In this document: in pieces, positions 54,212-64,000 of the stretch | Position numbering within the stretch: position 1 is the stretch's first letter | How the letters are laid out: each line of letters opens with the position of its first letter | From: Sarcophilus harrisii | Taxonomy: Eukaryota; Chordata; Mammalia; Dasyuromorphia; Dasyuridae | Length of the DNA stretch: 64,000 bases | Assembly: GCF_902635505.1 (NCBI RefSeq) | Contig: NC_045432.1 | Span: 78,225,896 to 78,289,895, forward strand | Direction of reading: 5' to 3' | Made by a program: the position numbers and the translations under genes | Notes under the pieces: model-generated | What the model was told of the DNA's origin: nothing | The model's database searches: none | What the model saw: the letters and a program-made list of their open reading frames with translations, nothing else

Positions 54212-54314
54212 TTTTTTTTTTTTGGCTGAGGCAATTGGGGTTAAGTGACTTGCCCAGGGTCACACAGCTAAGTGTCTGAGGCCTGATTTGAACCCAGGTC
54301 CTTCTGACTGCACT
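54212..54314 (-). mobile_element. 5'-truncated SINE with TSD
   Basis: Antisense: poly(T), GGCTGAGGCAATTGGGG, CACACAGCTAAGTGTC, AACCCAGGTCCTTCTG, then it stops before the head. ACTGAAAGTATTTC before and ACTGAAAGTAATTTC after form a TSD. Confidence 0.9.
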
Positions 54315-54783
54315 TCACTGAAAGTAATTTCTACAGGGACGGGCTGTGTACCACAAGGGGACAAACCGAGACCCACGATCCCGGCCTTCAGAGGCTCAAA
54401 CTTCAGCAAAATGGAGGCTTGGATGGAGTTGGCTGCGAGTTCCTGCCCAGACCAAGCTCCGGGGCAGGAGGGCCGGCTTTCAGCCCGCTTGTAGCTGGGA
54501 TAAGGAGCCCCTCCTGAGTCAGGAGAGAAGATCCGGGGGCTTTCTTGGCCAAGGCCGGGGCTCCATCAGCCCAAGGGGATGGAGACGTTTGGGGAAACGT
54601 GGCTCCTTTAGATCCGGAAGCTGCCGTGGGGACCGTCGAGCTGAGCCCCTGACCTGGGATCCGAGGAAAGTTTGTGGAGGAGGAACCTGGAGCCAGGAAA
54701 CTAGGCCCACTTTTCCCAAAGCCAGTGGTCCTGGGGAGGGCGCCTTCAGGGTCTTGTCCCAGCGTGCGCTGTAATGGACACAG

Positions 54784-54803
54784 GCCGCCACTAGGGGGCA
54801 GGA
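54784..54803 (+). promoter_or_regulatory. CTCF-like motif, strong match
   Basis: GCCGCCACTAGGGGGCAGGA fits the CTCF consensus over its full core. Confidence 0.65.
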
Positions 54804-55164
54804 GACCCTTTGAGTTGCCATGCCCAAGGGCCTGTCTAAACTGCACAAGTTTCTTGGGGGGGGCGGGGGGATTGTCCCGGAAGGTTCAAACTGGGCCTGG
54901 AAGGCCGGGGAAGGCTGCCGGAGATGGCCAAGATGGAGAGACTATAGGATGGCAGGAAGGGCAGCCGACTTCAAGCATGGGACGGTTTCTTGTGTTCCCC
55001 GTGGCTCTTTCCTAGGCCCACTCCTCTTAATACAAGCAACAAGTAACTGGGGAGTTCTCCCGGCCTCTGGGGGGCGCTCCTCTGGCAAACACCCAGAATG
55101 GCTCCCATTGGCTCGCCCATGACTTTGAACTCCCAGATTCATTGTCTGGACCTCTTGAAAAGGC

Positions 55165-55400
55165 AATTCAGTGGTGATACAGTAGCTAGAATACTGGGCC
55201 TGGAGTCAGGAAGCCCTGAGTTCAAATGTGACCTCAGACACTAGCTATATGACCCTGGGCAAGTCACTTGACTCTCTTTACCTCAGTTTCCCCCTGTGTC
55301 AAATGAACTGGAGAAGGAACTGGCAAAACCATGCCAGTATCTCTGCTGAGAAAACTCCAAATTGGGTCATGGAGAGTTGGACACGACTCATCCTCGAAAA
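55165..55400 (+). repeat. older MIR-type marsupial SINE, near full length
   Basis: GATACAGTAGCTAGAATACTG, GAGTTCAAATGTGACC, CTCAGTTTCCCCCTGTG, GAGAAGGAACTGGC, GGGTCATGGAGAGTTGG, ACACGACTC. Confidence 0.85.
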
Positions 55401-55494
55401 ATAATCTGGTTCCTTTTTTTTTTTTAATTTCTTAAAATTAAAAAAATATTTTTTAATGAAATTTCTCTCAGTGATGAATCATTATTGTCACAGT

Positions 55495-55605
55495 CGGTTC
55501 TCAGGCTGGATTCGGGAAGACCCCTAAGCTGTGTGACCCTGAACAAGTCACTTCCTCAGCTGTAAAAGGGGGATCCAATAATACCCACCTCCCAAGGTAG
55601 TTGCG
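55495..55605 (+). repeat. MIR fragment
   Basis: GTGTGACCCTGAACAAGTC, CAGCTGTAAAAGGGGGATCC, AATAATACCCACC. Confidence 0.6.
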
Positions 55606-55649
55606 TAGTGTCTTTCCCCTTTCCTTCTTCCCCTGCCTCAAGCGTCAGG

Positions 55650-55810
55650 CATCTAGTCCACTTTCCTGCCCCCATTTATCAGGGCAGGGATGATTACGGC
55701 CCTGTGCATATGAAGCAAAAGACTTACCCAGAAGCACACAGCTAGGCCGCATTTCCAGTAGGACTGGCCCCCAAGGCCTTCCCGATCCCCAGTCCAGCTC
55801 TAAGGCCCCC
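55650..55810 (-). repeat. MIR fragment, antisense
   Basis: AAGACTTACCCAGAAGCAC, ACAGCTAGGCCGC, CGATCCCCAGTCCAGCTC. Confidence 0.5.
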
Positions 55811-55909
55811 AGTCACCGAGAGCGAAATGCTACTGCAAAAAGAACTCAAAGTAGCCTCGGGATCAGCCAGGAGAGCCTCATTCTCCATCCTTCCCATGAA
55901 CCTCCTCGC

Positions 55910-56360
55910 CAACCCCCCTCCCCCCAGCTGCTCTTATCTTCCTCTCCTCCTCCTCCACCTCCAAGGAGCTGTCCAGCCTAGTAAGGAGCTCAGGCTCCCT
56001 TCTCACTTTCTAATGGAGGCCCTCAGCCCCTTGGGGGCTTCAGGGATCGTCTCAGAACCGGCCTCTCCTCTCTCCAACCCTCTCGCCAGCGTTGGTTTTG
56101 CCACTTCCACGTAAAGCTAGTTTTCCACATTCATTTGGGGCCCTTTTATTTTTTCCTCCCTCCCTCCCCACCCAAAGAGTCTCCCTGCGGAGTGATTCTG
56201 ATTTATTCCACTCCTCCGCTCAAGGAGTTTCAGTGGCTCCCTATTGTCCACAGGATAAACTACAAACTTTTCAGTTTACTATTTCAAGCCCTCTGCTCCG
56301 CCTGCCCTCCAGCCCTCTTTCATCACACCCTACATTCCCACCCGGCTGCTTTTAGGAGTT
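55910..56360 (+). repeat. L2 3' portion
   Basis: TTCCACTCCTCCGCTCAAGG, TTTCAGTGGCTCCCTATTGTC, AGGATAAACTACAAAC, TTTCAAGCCCTCTGCTCCG. Confidence 0.5.
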
Positions 56361-56407
56361 GTGCAAAATCATCGAAATGTATGGCACTTAGCCCTCTTCC
56401 AGCACCC

Positions 56408-56555
56408 TTTTTTTCCCCTGAGGCAATGGGGGTTAAATGACTTGCCCAGGGTCACACAGTTAGGCAGTGTTAAGTGTCAGAGGTCACATTAGAACTCAGG
56501 TCCTCCTGACTTCAGGCCTGGTGCTCTATCCCCTGTGCCCCCGGCTGCCTTCTGG
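56408..56555 (-). mobile_element. marsupial tRNA-derived SINE, antisense
   Basis: CCTGAGGCAATGGGGGTTAA, CAGGGTCACACAGTTAGG, AACTCAGGTCCTCCTGAC, GGTGCTCTATCCCCTGTG. Confidence 0.9.
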
Positions 56556-56881
56556 GAGTAGTCTTACTATCTTCATGTGCTAATTCCTCTGAAGCCTCCT
56601 GCCTTCCTAGCTTACCGCCTCTCCCCCTTCCGTTTTCTTAGCCTTTCCCTACAGCCCTTGGGCCCCCTCCCGGACTTGTCTGTCTCCGTATCATTTCTTC
56701 AGGCCTCACAAATAACAGGCCAAATTAATCAACAGCTTTTAGATTTAAATAGAACCCAGAAAGAAAAGAGAAAATCTCCATGAGGGAAAACTACACTATG
56801 CTCAGCTCCAGAGCTTTCAAGACTGGATTTCCAAATATTAAATCTGGTCTTTCCACCCTGACTCCCACATCATTTCTCTCT

Positions 56882-57003
56882 TTTTTTATTATTATTATAG
56901 CTTTTTATTGACAAAACAAAGAAACGGGTAATTTTTCAACATTGACCCTTGCAAAACCTTCTGTTCCAACTTTTCCCTCCTCCCCCCCACCCCCTCCTCA
57001 GAT
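56882..57003 (-). mobile_element. L1 3' tail-only copy, antisense
   Basis: TATTATTATTATAGCTTTTT, GTAATTTTTCAACATTGACC, CAAAACCTTCTGTTCC, CCCCACCCCCTCC. Confidence 0.9.
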
Positions 57004-57221
57004 GGCATCCGTGTTAAAGTATTCACGTGGCATTTCTCAAGCAGTCTCCAAACTTGTGTAACTAGTCATAATCAGGGCAGGGCAGTCAGGGCTTTGACCC
57101 AGGGTGGCAAAATTTAGAGGGCACTGAAAGTTCCATCCCGGCCTATACTTCCACAGTGGCTGTACCCAAGTTGAACTTCCTGTCCCAGGTACAAAAACTA
57201 TTAATTAAAACTTTGTGTCAA

Positions 57222-57313
57222 GGTGGGGGGACGAGGGGAAAAGTTGGAACAAAAAGATTTGCAACTGTCAATGCTGAAAAATTACATATGCATATAACTT
57301 GTAAATAAAAAGC

Positions 57314-57347
<34 letters not shown>

Positions 57348-57355
57348 TTAAAAAA
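57222..57355 (+). mobile_element. L1 3' tail-only copy
   Basis: GTGGGGGGACGAGGGGAAAAG, GCAACTGTCAATGCTG, ATGCATATAAC, AATAAAAAGC followed by (AAT)n. Confidence 0.85.
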
Positions 57356-57359
57356 AAAA

Positions 57360-57629
57360 CCTCTATGTGACTGGATCCTTCATCAAAATAGGCTCCCTGA
57401 TGGAATACAAAGTTTTCCAGGCAGCCTTGGATAAAGTGATCACAGGGAATCACGTTTTACCTGGGCAGGCTCATCTTTCCTAAGTGCAGAAAGACTTGAG
57501 AAGTTGCCATCTTGCAAAACTTGTTCCCAAGATCAAGGGGAGATATTACCGTACTCCCCGAGCCCCCCTGAGCCCGTGGAAGCAGACCAAGGAGGAGAAT
57601 GACTACAAAATCAAAAAAAAAAAAAAAAG
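57360..57629 (+). other. non-repeat segment ending in poly(A), behind an L1 tail
   Basis: About 255 bases that match no repeat I know, closing with a 16-base poly(A) at 57614-57629. One plus frame reads ...LVPKIKGRYYRTPRAPLSPW, unrecognised. It could be an L1 3' transduction or a retrocopy fragment. Confidence 0.4.
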
Positions 57630-58040
57630 CTGGAAACAAGCCCCCTCGCTCCTCCCTAGCCCTTTACACTTGGTTCCACTGGGAACTCTGATTTCACCTG
57701 GCGCTGGATCATACTGGATTTTTTTCAGTTCCCATCTTGGAATATGCTTCTTTTCCTGGGTCTGCCTGGACAATAGCCCTCGATTCACTAGCGTGGCTTC
57801 CCCGCCCCCCCTAAGCCGCTTCTGTCTGAGACTCTTACCCAGGAGCAACCAGTTTCTTCCACTGTCAGCTGATAAATCAGGGTTTTCCATCTCCCCCCCC
57901 CCCACTTAAGACAGTTGAATCATTCCTTTTTCTTTGAGTTTTTCAAAGATACAGACATACAGACACATACATATGTCTGTCTATATGTCTATATCTGTAG
58001 ATCACAGAGCTACTTAAAATGTATTATGCACTATACCACA
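57630..58040. other. no feature recognised
   Basis: Unique sequence, with a C run near 57893. Confidence 0.35.
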
Positions 58041-58215
58041 ATGTAGAGTTCTAAAATTATATATATATAAAATATATTTTATATATATATGTAAAAAATA
58101 AATATATTATAATTTTTAGATAACATAATTATATTGTTAATTTAATTAATTATATAATATTATTAATAATTAATTTAATAACATAATTATAATTTATATA
58201 TAAATATATATATTT
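58040..58215. repeat. AT-only tract with inverted repeats
   Basis: ATATATATATAAAATATATTTTATATATATAT-type palindromes and TTAATTTAATTAATT; almost no G or C. Confidence 0.9.
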
Positions 58216-58221
58216 TTTATA

Positions 58222-58366
58222 TCTATTTGCTGAGGCAATTGGGGTTAAGTGACTGGCCCAGGGTCACACAGCCAGGAAGCGTTAAGTGTCTGGGACCAGA
58301 TTGGAACTCAGGTCCTCCTGACTTCAAAGCTGGTGCTTTATCCACTGCACCACATAGCTGCCCCTA
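58222..58366 (-). mobile_element. marsupial tRNA-derived SINE, antisense
   Basis: TTGCTGAGGCAATTGGGG, CAGGGTCACACAGCCAGG, AACTCAGGTCCTCCTGAC, CACTGCACCACATAGC. Confidence 0.92.
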
Positions 58367-58739
58367 AAATCATTTTTCAGGGTGCAGCCACCTACGTTCC
58401 TGGAAGGTTCCAGGTATTTTCCTCCTGGCTTTCTCCTCATTTTTCTCTCCCGGTTTTCTGTTGTCCCTTACCACAGTGGCCATCCATTACCTGAGATTCA
58501 ATAGCGATTATTTTCAAATCTACTTGGAGATCCGGGCAGGCAAAATCCCCTTTTTCAATTTTCTTTTTTCACTCCCTGCCAATATTCTCCGTCTTTTCAT
58601 CCATTTGGATTTTCTTCCGAGATTCGCTGATTCTGTGTTAAAACCCAGCAGCATTAAATTAAATCGAGAAAATAAATTGGAGCGGATTGGCGTTTTACTC
58701 TACTTTAATGCACAGAAAATCTTCCTTTTGCTCAGTGGA

Positions 58740-58825
58740 ACAGAAGATCCTTGAGGGGGAGGAACAGCAGGGACTGTTCTTTAATCACTGTCTCCTCAGT
58801 GAAGAGCACAGAACCTGGCCCACAT
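58740..58825 (+). repeat. L2 3'-end fragment
   Basis: GATCCTTGAGGGGGAGGAAC, CACAGAACCTGGCCCAC. Confidence 0.55.
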
Positions 58826-58837
58826 TAAACACGTTCA

Positions 58838-58940
58838 AGTCAACTCAATAATTATTTATGAAGCGCCTACTCTTAGGCGCAGGAGAAATACTCCCAGGTA
58901 AATTGAATGGATTTATTCCTCAAGAGTTCCCAAGCTAACC
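58838..58940 (-). repeat. L2 3'-end fragment, antisense
   Basis: CAATAATTATTTATGAAGCGC, CTACTCTTAGGCGCAGG, CTCAAGAGTTCCCAAGC. It may be the 3' end of the L2 at 59490-60500. Confidence 0.5.
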
Positions 58941-59300
58941 AAAGCTGTCTATGAAAATCTTCTGTGAGCCTTGGGAGGATATTACCCCAACATCTGATGA
59001 CCTTTGACAGAATTGCAAACGGCCTTTCTCGATCCTTTTCTCTAGAATTTTGCCAATGGCATATAAAAACGTAGATGATTTGTGTGGTTTTTGCTTATAT
59101 TCTTCCATTTGAATAAAGAAATCTAATGCCCCAATTAATGTTTTTGCTCCCTGTCCTAGGTTTTCTAGCAAGAAAGTCCTAGCATCCGCAGCTAGCTAGA
59201 TTGTCGCTTCTTTGTAACCGACAATTATTCCTTTAATCTCTTTTTTTATTCCTTTAATTTCTTAATTTTCATGCCGGATCAAATAGAGGCACAGAGATGG
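58941..59300. other. unassigned A-rich sequence with a 79-codon minus frame
   Basis: The minus frame at 58935-59171 starts MLENLGQGAKTLIGALDFF and has coding-like, Lys-rich composition. I do not recognise it. It interrupts an L2. Confidence 0.3.
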
Positions 59301-59309
59301 CATGGGGGT

Positions 59310-59440
59310 AGTGGAGAGTGTTGGGTTCGTGGTAGAAAAGACCTGGGATCAGTTCTCTACTCCGACTCTTATTATTTGGATGATTTCTGCCAAGTCACTC
59401 TCTTTGTGAACTTCAAGTGACTCCTAAGACTTAACAAATA
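59310..59440 (+). repeat. MIR fragment
   Basis: GACCTGGGATCAGTTCTC, GATTTCTGCCAAGTCACTC, TGAACTTCAAGTG. Confidence 0.45.
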
Positions 59441-59489
59441 AGTCATAAATGAGTTGAGATCCGCGGTAGGAGAGAGTGATCTTAAACTA

Positions 59490-60500
59490 AGATCTGGTGG
59501 ACAGTCTTGAGTGAGGAGCAATAAGAAGGTTCGTTTACCTGGAGTATAGAGTGCCCGGAGAAGGGCCATATCGGAGAAGACGAGAGGGCGGGAGGATTTT
59601 AAACGGCAGACACAGGAATTTGTGTTTCATCCCGGGAGTAATAGGGAACCACTAGAGTTTATTGAGCAAAGGAGTGACCCTTAGGAAAACTCCCTTTGGC
59701 AGCCACACGGAGGATGGCTTAGAGAAGGAAGAGATTGGAGGCAGGAGACTGCCTGAGGTGGTGAAGACATGGATCCGGATGATGGCTCTGTGAGTAAAGG
59801 AAGAGTGAGGAACATCATGCAGATAGAAATGTCAAGACTCAGTAACTGATCTGGTATGTGGGGAGACGACTTAGACAGGAATGGAGGATGACTCAGATAT
59901 GACAAACCTCAGGAACTGGAAGGAGGGCAGTGCCTCCTACAGAGACGAGAAACTTTGGAAGGCGGCTTATTTGGGGGGGTAAAGATAATAAGTTTTGTTT
60001 TGGACACACGGAATTTGAGACGTGAAACGTCCCATAGGTAGTTGGTGATGGGGGACCGAAGCTCAACAGAGCTCAAAAGAGAGAGAGATTGGAGTCTGAT
60101 GTATAGATCTGGGCTCTCTAGAGATACATGTGCATAGTTAGTGGGTTTGATATAAAGCTCAGGCAAAGGAAGGAACCATCCAGACCCATAGGAAAAAAAA
60201 CAAAACAAAACAGGAGAGAATAGTGTCCTAGAGATGAGAGTGTTCAAGGCTACTCAGAGGTCAAGAAGGTTGAAGATCGAGGAAAGCCCATTCAACTTGG
60301 CGATCAAGAGATCGTTGGTAACTTTGGAGAGAGCAGTTTCAGTGGAAGCATGAGGTCAGAAGCCGGCTTGCAGATTTAAGGAGAGAGAAATGAAAGGAAG
60401 TGGAGGCAGCACTTGTGGAAGCTTTTAGCAGAAAAGGGAGATAATAGGTAGTAGGGATGGTCGTCTCAAATTGAGGGTATTTTGTTTTTTAGGATACAGG
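59490..60500 (-). mobile_element. L2 LINE ORF2 with readable reverse transcriptase
   Basis: The minus strand at 60322-60259 reads VTNDLLIAKLNGLS and then FNLLDL, which is the L2 RT stretch leading into LDLSAAFDTVDH. Near 60020-59980 it reads RLKFRVSKTKLIIF, matching LKLNMSKTELLIF. Near 59830-59800 a DISI...FLTLP stretch fits the thumb region. It is broken by stops and frame changes and is not functional. The reverse transcriptase would act in target-primed reverse transcription. Confidence 0.8.
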
Positions 60501-61465
60501 AGACTTGACCGTATCTGTAGTCTGACACCTGGCAAGGGGAGAGCTGGGATAATTTTCACTGGTCATGGGTTTAGAGCCCTCAGACACCGGGGAATCCAGC
60601 TCTTGGTCGTCACATCTGTCCCAATGAGGAAGAAGAGGAGATAACAGAGAACACTTGAAGTTTGCCCCTGGGGCCTGTTAGTTGGAGCGGCCTGTAGATT
60701 TGAGCATTTATTTTGACATCCACGTTGTCATTGTTATTGCTATAACTTGAATCTGTTTTTAGACTATGACGATTTCCCTTTGCACCCCGACCTTCTTTAA
60801 CGAGTTGACTTGAACTTGTTGATCAACACCATTCACTCACACCATCATTGTTCACCTCTCCTTTTATCCCACTGGGTCTGCCCATTTCTGCTTTTGGACA
60901 TTCAGTTTCGTGATGACCCAACGCATGGTCCACGTTTCTAAGTGAACTTGAAAAAAATATACCCAATGCCGACCGGTTTCTGTCCTAGCAGGGAAGGTCA
61001 AGGGGCTGGAGGATCACGGTCAGCTTCTCTCCTTTCAAAAATGGCAGAAAGACTTCAAGACAACAAAGATGTAAAAGGACATAAGAGCCATTTGGGCAAG
61101 CTGACCTGTGCTGGGATCCAGGAGGCTGGAAGATAATGGGGGAGCTCCAGAATATTCAGAACTAAGCTGCAAAAGACACAAGGCCAAGAGCATTTTATCC
61201 CATGGCACCATGATTCAGAAGGAGTCCTCCTTTCTCCTTGGGAAGGCTTCCTCCTAAGATATCCCTCTGCCTGACCTTGGAGGGCCTATTTTAGGCACTT
61301 GCCCTGGGCCATAGTTCTCCAGGGCTTTCTGATGATGAGCTGCCCTCTCCTAGTGTGACTGCATCTGTTGTAGGACTCTCTTCTATGCTGCCATCTTCAG
61401 CTGCCCTCGTCAACTAGACCTGCCGCCATCTTTGAGCTATTTCTACTTCTGGATATAGGCTCCTC
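60501..61465. other. no feature recognised
   Basis: Unique or unrecognised sequence. The 64-codon plus frame at 60942 has no family features. Confidence 0.35.
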
Positions 61466-61469
61466 TCTA

Positions 61470-61580
61470 GAAGGATGTCGGTTCCTGGAGGGCAGGCACT
61501 GGCTTATGTTTATTTATGCCCAGCATTAGCACTGGTCCTGACACAGAGTAGGCACTTAAGAAACGCTTGGTGATCGAATC
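61470..61580 (+). repeat. L2 3'-end fragment
   Basis: TGTCGGTTCCTGGAGGGCAGG, CTGACACAGAGTAGGCAC, AGAAACGCTTGGTGA. Confidence 0.75.
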
Positions 61581-61594
61581 AGTCATTGGCAAAG

Positions 61595-61836
61595 GGGCAG
61601 CTAGGTGTGGCACTGGATAGAGCTGATAGAATACTGAGTCTTGCGACAAGAAGACTCCCTGAGTTCAAATCTGGCCTCAGACACTTATTAGCAGCGTGAG
61701 CCTGGGGAAGTCAATTTACCCTGTTTGCCTCAGTTTCTGAATCTGTAAGACGAGCTGGAGACGGAAATGGCAAATAATTCAAAATCATTCAAATCACGGA
61801 GGGTCAGACACGATTGAAAAATGGCTCAAGAGCAAC
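61595..61836 (+). mobile_element. older long-form marsupial SINE with TSD
   Basis: GGGGCAGCTAGGTGTGGCAC, GAGTTCAAATCTGGCC, CTCAGTTTCTGAATCTGTAAG, GAGACGGAAATGGC, GTCAGACACGATTG. TCATTGGCAAAG before and TCGTTGGCAAAG after form a TSD. Confidence 0.9.
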
Positions 61837-62122
61837 AATCGTTGGCAAAGAGGAGGGGTCTCCTCTTGGAGGAGGAGGAAGAGGAGGAAACAGTGGTAGG
61901 TGCTGGTCCTTCCAGAAATGAGGTTGCCAGTCCACCACTAGTGTGGTGACATCTTTTTGTTGACCTGATAATAATAGAGAGATTTGGTGTTTTGCTGGGG
62001 ACCGTGTCAGCGCCATGAGGGAGAACGTCCCCAGACCTGTCAAACCACATGCCTACCACCCACTTCTGGTGATTCATAGGGGCAACAAGGACACAGCCAG
62101 AAGGAATCTCAAAAGTGTTGCT

Positions 62123-62847
62123 CAGGAATTGTGAACGGATCCAGTCGTTCTGGAGAACAATTTGGAACTCGGCCCAAAGGACTCTCAAATTGTCCATACC
62201 CTTTGATCCAGCAGTCTCACTACTGGCTCTGTATCCCAAAGAGATCAGGGAGGAGGGAAAGGGACCCACACGTTCAAAACTGTTTAGAGCACCACAAGAA
62301 TGCTGGCAAAGATTTGGAAATCGAAGGGACGCCCATCGATTGGGGAACGGCCGCACAAGTTTTGGTACGTGAACTTGATGGAATATTGTTGTGCTATGAG
62401 AAAAGACGAGCAAGCTGATTTGGGGAAAGCCTGGTAAGACTCAGATGAACTGATGCTGAACAAAGTGAAAAGAACCAGGAGATCGCTGTATGTAGTAACA
62501 GCCACATTACACAGTGATAACCTCTGACTGACTTAGCTCTTCTCCGTAAAACAATGATCCAAGACAATTCTTGAGAAAGAACTGATGTAATCTGAACGCA
62601 AACCAAAGCACACTATTTTTACTTTATTTTTTTTCTTTTGGTATGTTTCTTCTTTCACAACCGGACTGATACGGAAATCTGTTTTGCATGATCGCACATG
62701 TATAAACTATTTAAAATTCTGACTTTTTTTGGAAGGGGGAAGGAAAGGAAGGAGGGAGAAAATTTGAAACTCATTTTTTTAATGAATGTTAAAAATTGTA
62801 CTGACATGTAATTGGAAGAAATAAAATACTATTTTTTAAAAAAGAAA
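62123..62847 (+). mobile_element. L1, 5'-truncated, with 12-bp TSD
   Basis: GTGAACGGATCCAGTCGTTC, CTTTGATCCAGCAGTCTCAC, CCCATCGATTGGGGAACGG, then a 3' UTR with the second tail type (CTGACATGTAATTGGAAG). AAAAGTGTTGCT at 62111-62122 and 62848-62859 is the TSD. The coding part is GC-richer than other copies. Confidence 0.93.
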
Positions 62848-62929
62848 AAAAGTGTTGCTAAAGCTTGTCAGGCCTTGGACAAACACGCGAAGCCCTTAGT
62901 TTCACAGGTGGGAATAATTAACTAACATT

Positions 62930-63000
62930 ATAAATAAATATAAAACTATAATATAAATTATAATACAATATAAAAATAAATATAAAATTAGAAATAACTA
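62930..63000. repeat. AT-rich low-complexity tract
   Basis: ATAAATATAAAACTATAATA-type reiterations. Confidence 0.85.
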
Positions 63001-63059
63001 ACATTATTGCTGCCCATCAAAGACAAGGGTTTCAGAAGTATGAGATTTCCTCCAACAGG

Positions 63060-63200
63060 AGGAGTCGGATGAATTGGGTGCCAGTCCTAGCCCAACTACT
63101 TGCTTGCTGTGTGATCTTGGGCGAGACATCCTTCCTCTCTGGACTTCAGTTTCTTTATTTGTAAAATGAAGACTAGTCCCCTAGGCTAATGAAATCACAG
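63060..63200 (+). repeat. MIR-family SINE
   Basis: CAACTACTTGCTTGCTGTGTG, ATCTTGGGCGAGACATCC, CAGTTTCTTTATTTGTAA, AATGAAGACTAG. Confidence 0.7.
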
Positions 63201-64000
63201 GCCTCTACCAAAACATTTCAAATACTCATGGACCCAGAGGCCAGATAGGAGAAGCCCAATAAAGGGCATTTAGACCAAGCTCAATGGAGACAGAAACAGA
63301 AGGGATATTGTCATCAGAGTATACTACAGACCACCTGGTCAGAAAGATGAAATAGATGCTAAGGCTGCTGCCGTGATACAGTAATGATGGGGTACTTTGA
63401 ATATCTGCACATTTGTGGGAGTGTTCTCTGCTTCTGTCTGTCTCTTTCTCTCCTCCCTCCCCCCCAAAATCAGAGCATTTGTCAATTTCTTGAGTTGCCT
63501 TAATGAGAAGTTCATTCTTTAAAGTATGGAGGAATAAATGAGGGGACCGGCCACTCTGGATGTAATTATCATCTACCAGGGACAACCGAGTTCTGAGGAC
63601 AGAATCCATGGCAGCTTTGGTAAGAAGTAGCACAAGGGAGCTCTTGGGCCACAAAAGCTAGACTGACAAGTAACCCAGATTTACAGGAACAGATTTCAAA
63701 GGCTTCTTCTCTGAAAGGAGAAGTCGGATCCCATGGCCTAAAATTCACCAGGGCAAGTCAGCCTAGGAGGAACGGGAAGTTTGCAGGAAGGACATTCTGA
63801 GGACACCAAAGGAAATAATTCAAACCAACAGATAAAAAGAGTAGAGTGGCCCACTGGAGACTGTTCCTTGCTTTGCCTGATGGCTGGTGGTAGGAGTTAT
63901 TCCTGTCTCATCCCGGAATCCCTTTCCTAGGCCCCATAAAATAGAAGGAGCAGAGCCCCCCAGGGGATACATGCCAATAGCTAGTTCTATTATTAGTGCC
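63201..64000. other. no feature recognised
   Basis: Unique sequence to the window end. The 142-codon minus frame at 63226-63654 lacks family features. Confidence 0.35.

Noticed and set aside
1-64000. Novel bacterial-type system, CRISPR array or operon
   Set aside because: Repeat content, introns and CpG island show mammalian nuclear DNA. No regularly spaced direct repeats with unique spacers were seen.
1-64000. Endogenous retrovirus or LTR pair
   Set aside because: I saw no TG...CA-bounded long direct repeat pair, primer-binding site or gag/pol motif that I could support.

Overview
The window is vertebrate nuclear DNA and almost certainly marsupial. The evidence is the repeat content. There are young tRNA-derived SINEs beginning GGGCAGCTAGGTGG, many 5'-truncated L1 copies with the marsupial 3' tail ending GTAAATAAAAAGCTATAATAA, and a thick background of old L2, L3/CR1 and MIR copies. 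I would guess an Australian marsupial, but the sequence alone does not settle the species. There are no bacterial operons, CRISPR arrays, rRNA or functional tRNA genes, and I recognised no endogenous retrovirus.

One protein-coding gene can be assembled with confidence. A CpG island at about 780-1180 carries an inverted CCAAT box, a GC box and a TATA-like TTTAAT ahead of a short first coding exon (1099-1126). Four more coding exons lie at 7592-7756, 7950-8030, 8652-8714 and 9445-9452, all on the plus strand. Every junction is GT-AG, every intron is phase 1, and the reading frame stays open through all joins. The 114-residue product belongs to the RGCC (RGC-32, regulator of cell cycle) family. 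It shares the YEEHLE motif and the C-terminal AKLGDTK...IADLDK block, but is too different from mammalian RGCC as I remember it to be that gene, so I treat it as an RGCC-like paralogue. Its 3' UTR runs into an antisense L1, and the first usual poly(A) signal after the stop lies inside that L1.

From about 10.6 to 64 kb I found no intact gene. The region holds a truncated RPL23A processed pseudogene (about 22.64-22.99 kb) and roughly two dozen L1 pieces, several with visible target-site duplications and some inserted tail-to-body behind an older L1. It also holds about fifteen younger or mid-age SINEs, many MIRs, and L2 copies including one at 59.5-60.5 kb whose reverse transcriptase is still partly readable. 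One RTE-type LINE fragment is likely at 35.0-35.5 kb. Three CTCF-like motifs lie within 1.2 kb at 53.6-54.8 kb. Other local features are two tandem duplications (about 64-bp and 62-bp units), microsatellites, AT-rich tracts, and an open frame of 264 codons on the minus strand at 21.0-21.8 kb that I could not identify.

Repeat family names come from pattern recognition, not from a library search. Repeat boundaries are approximate unless a target-site duplication is given.
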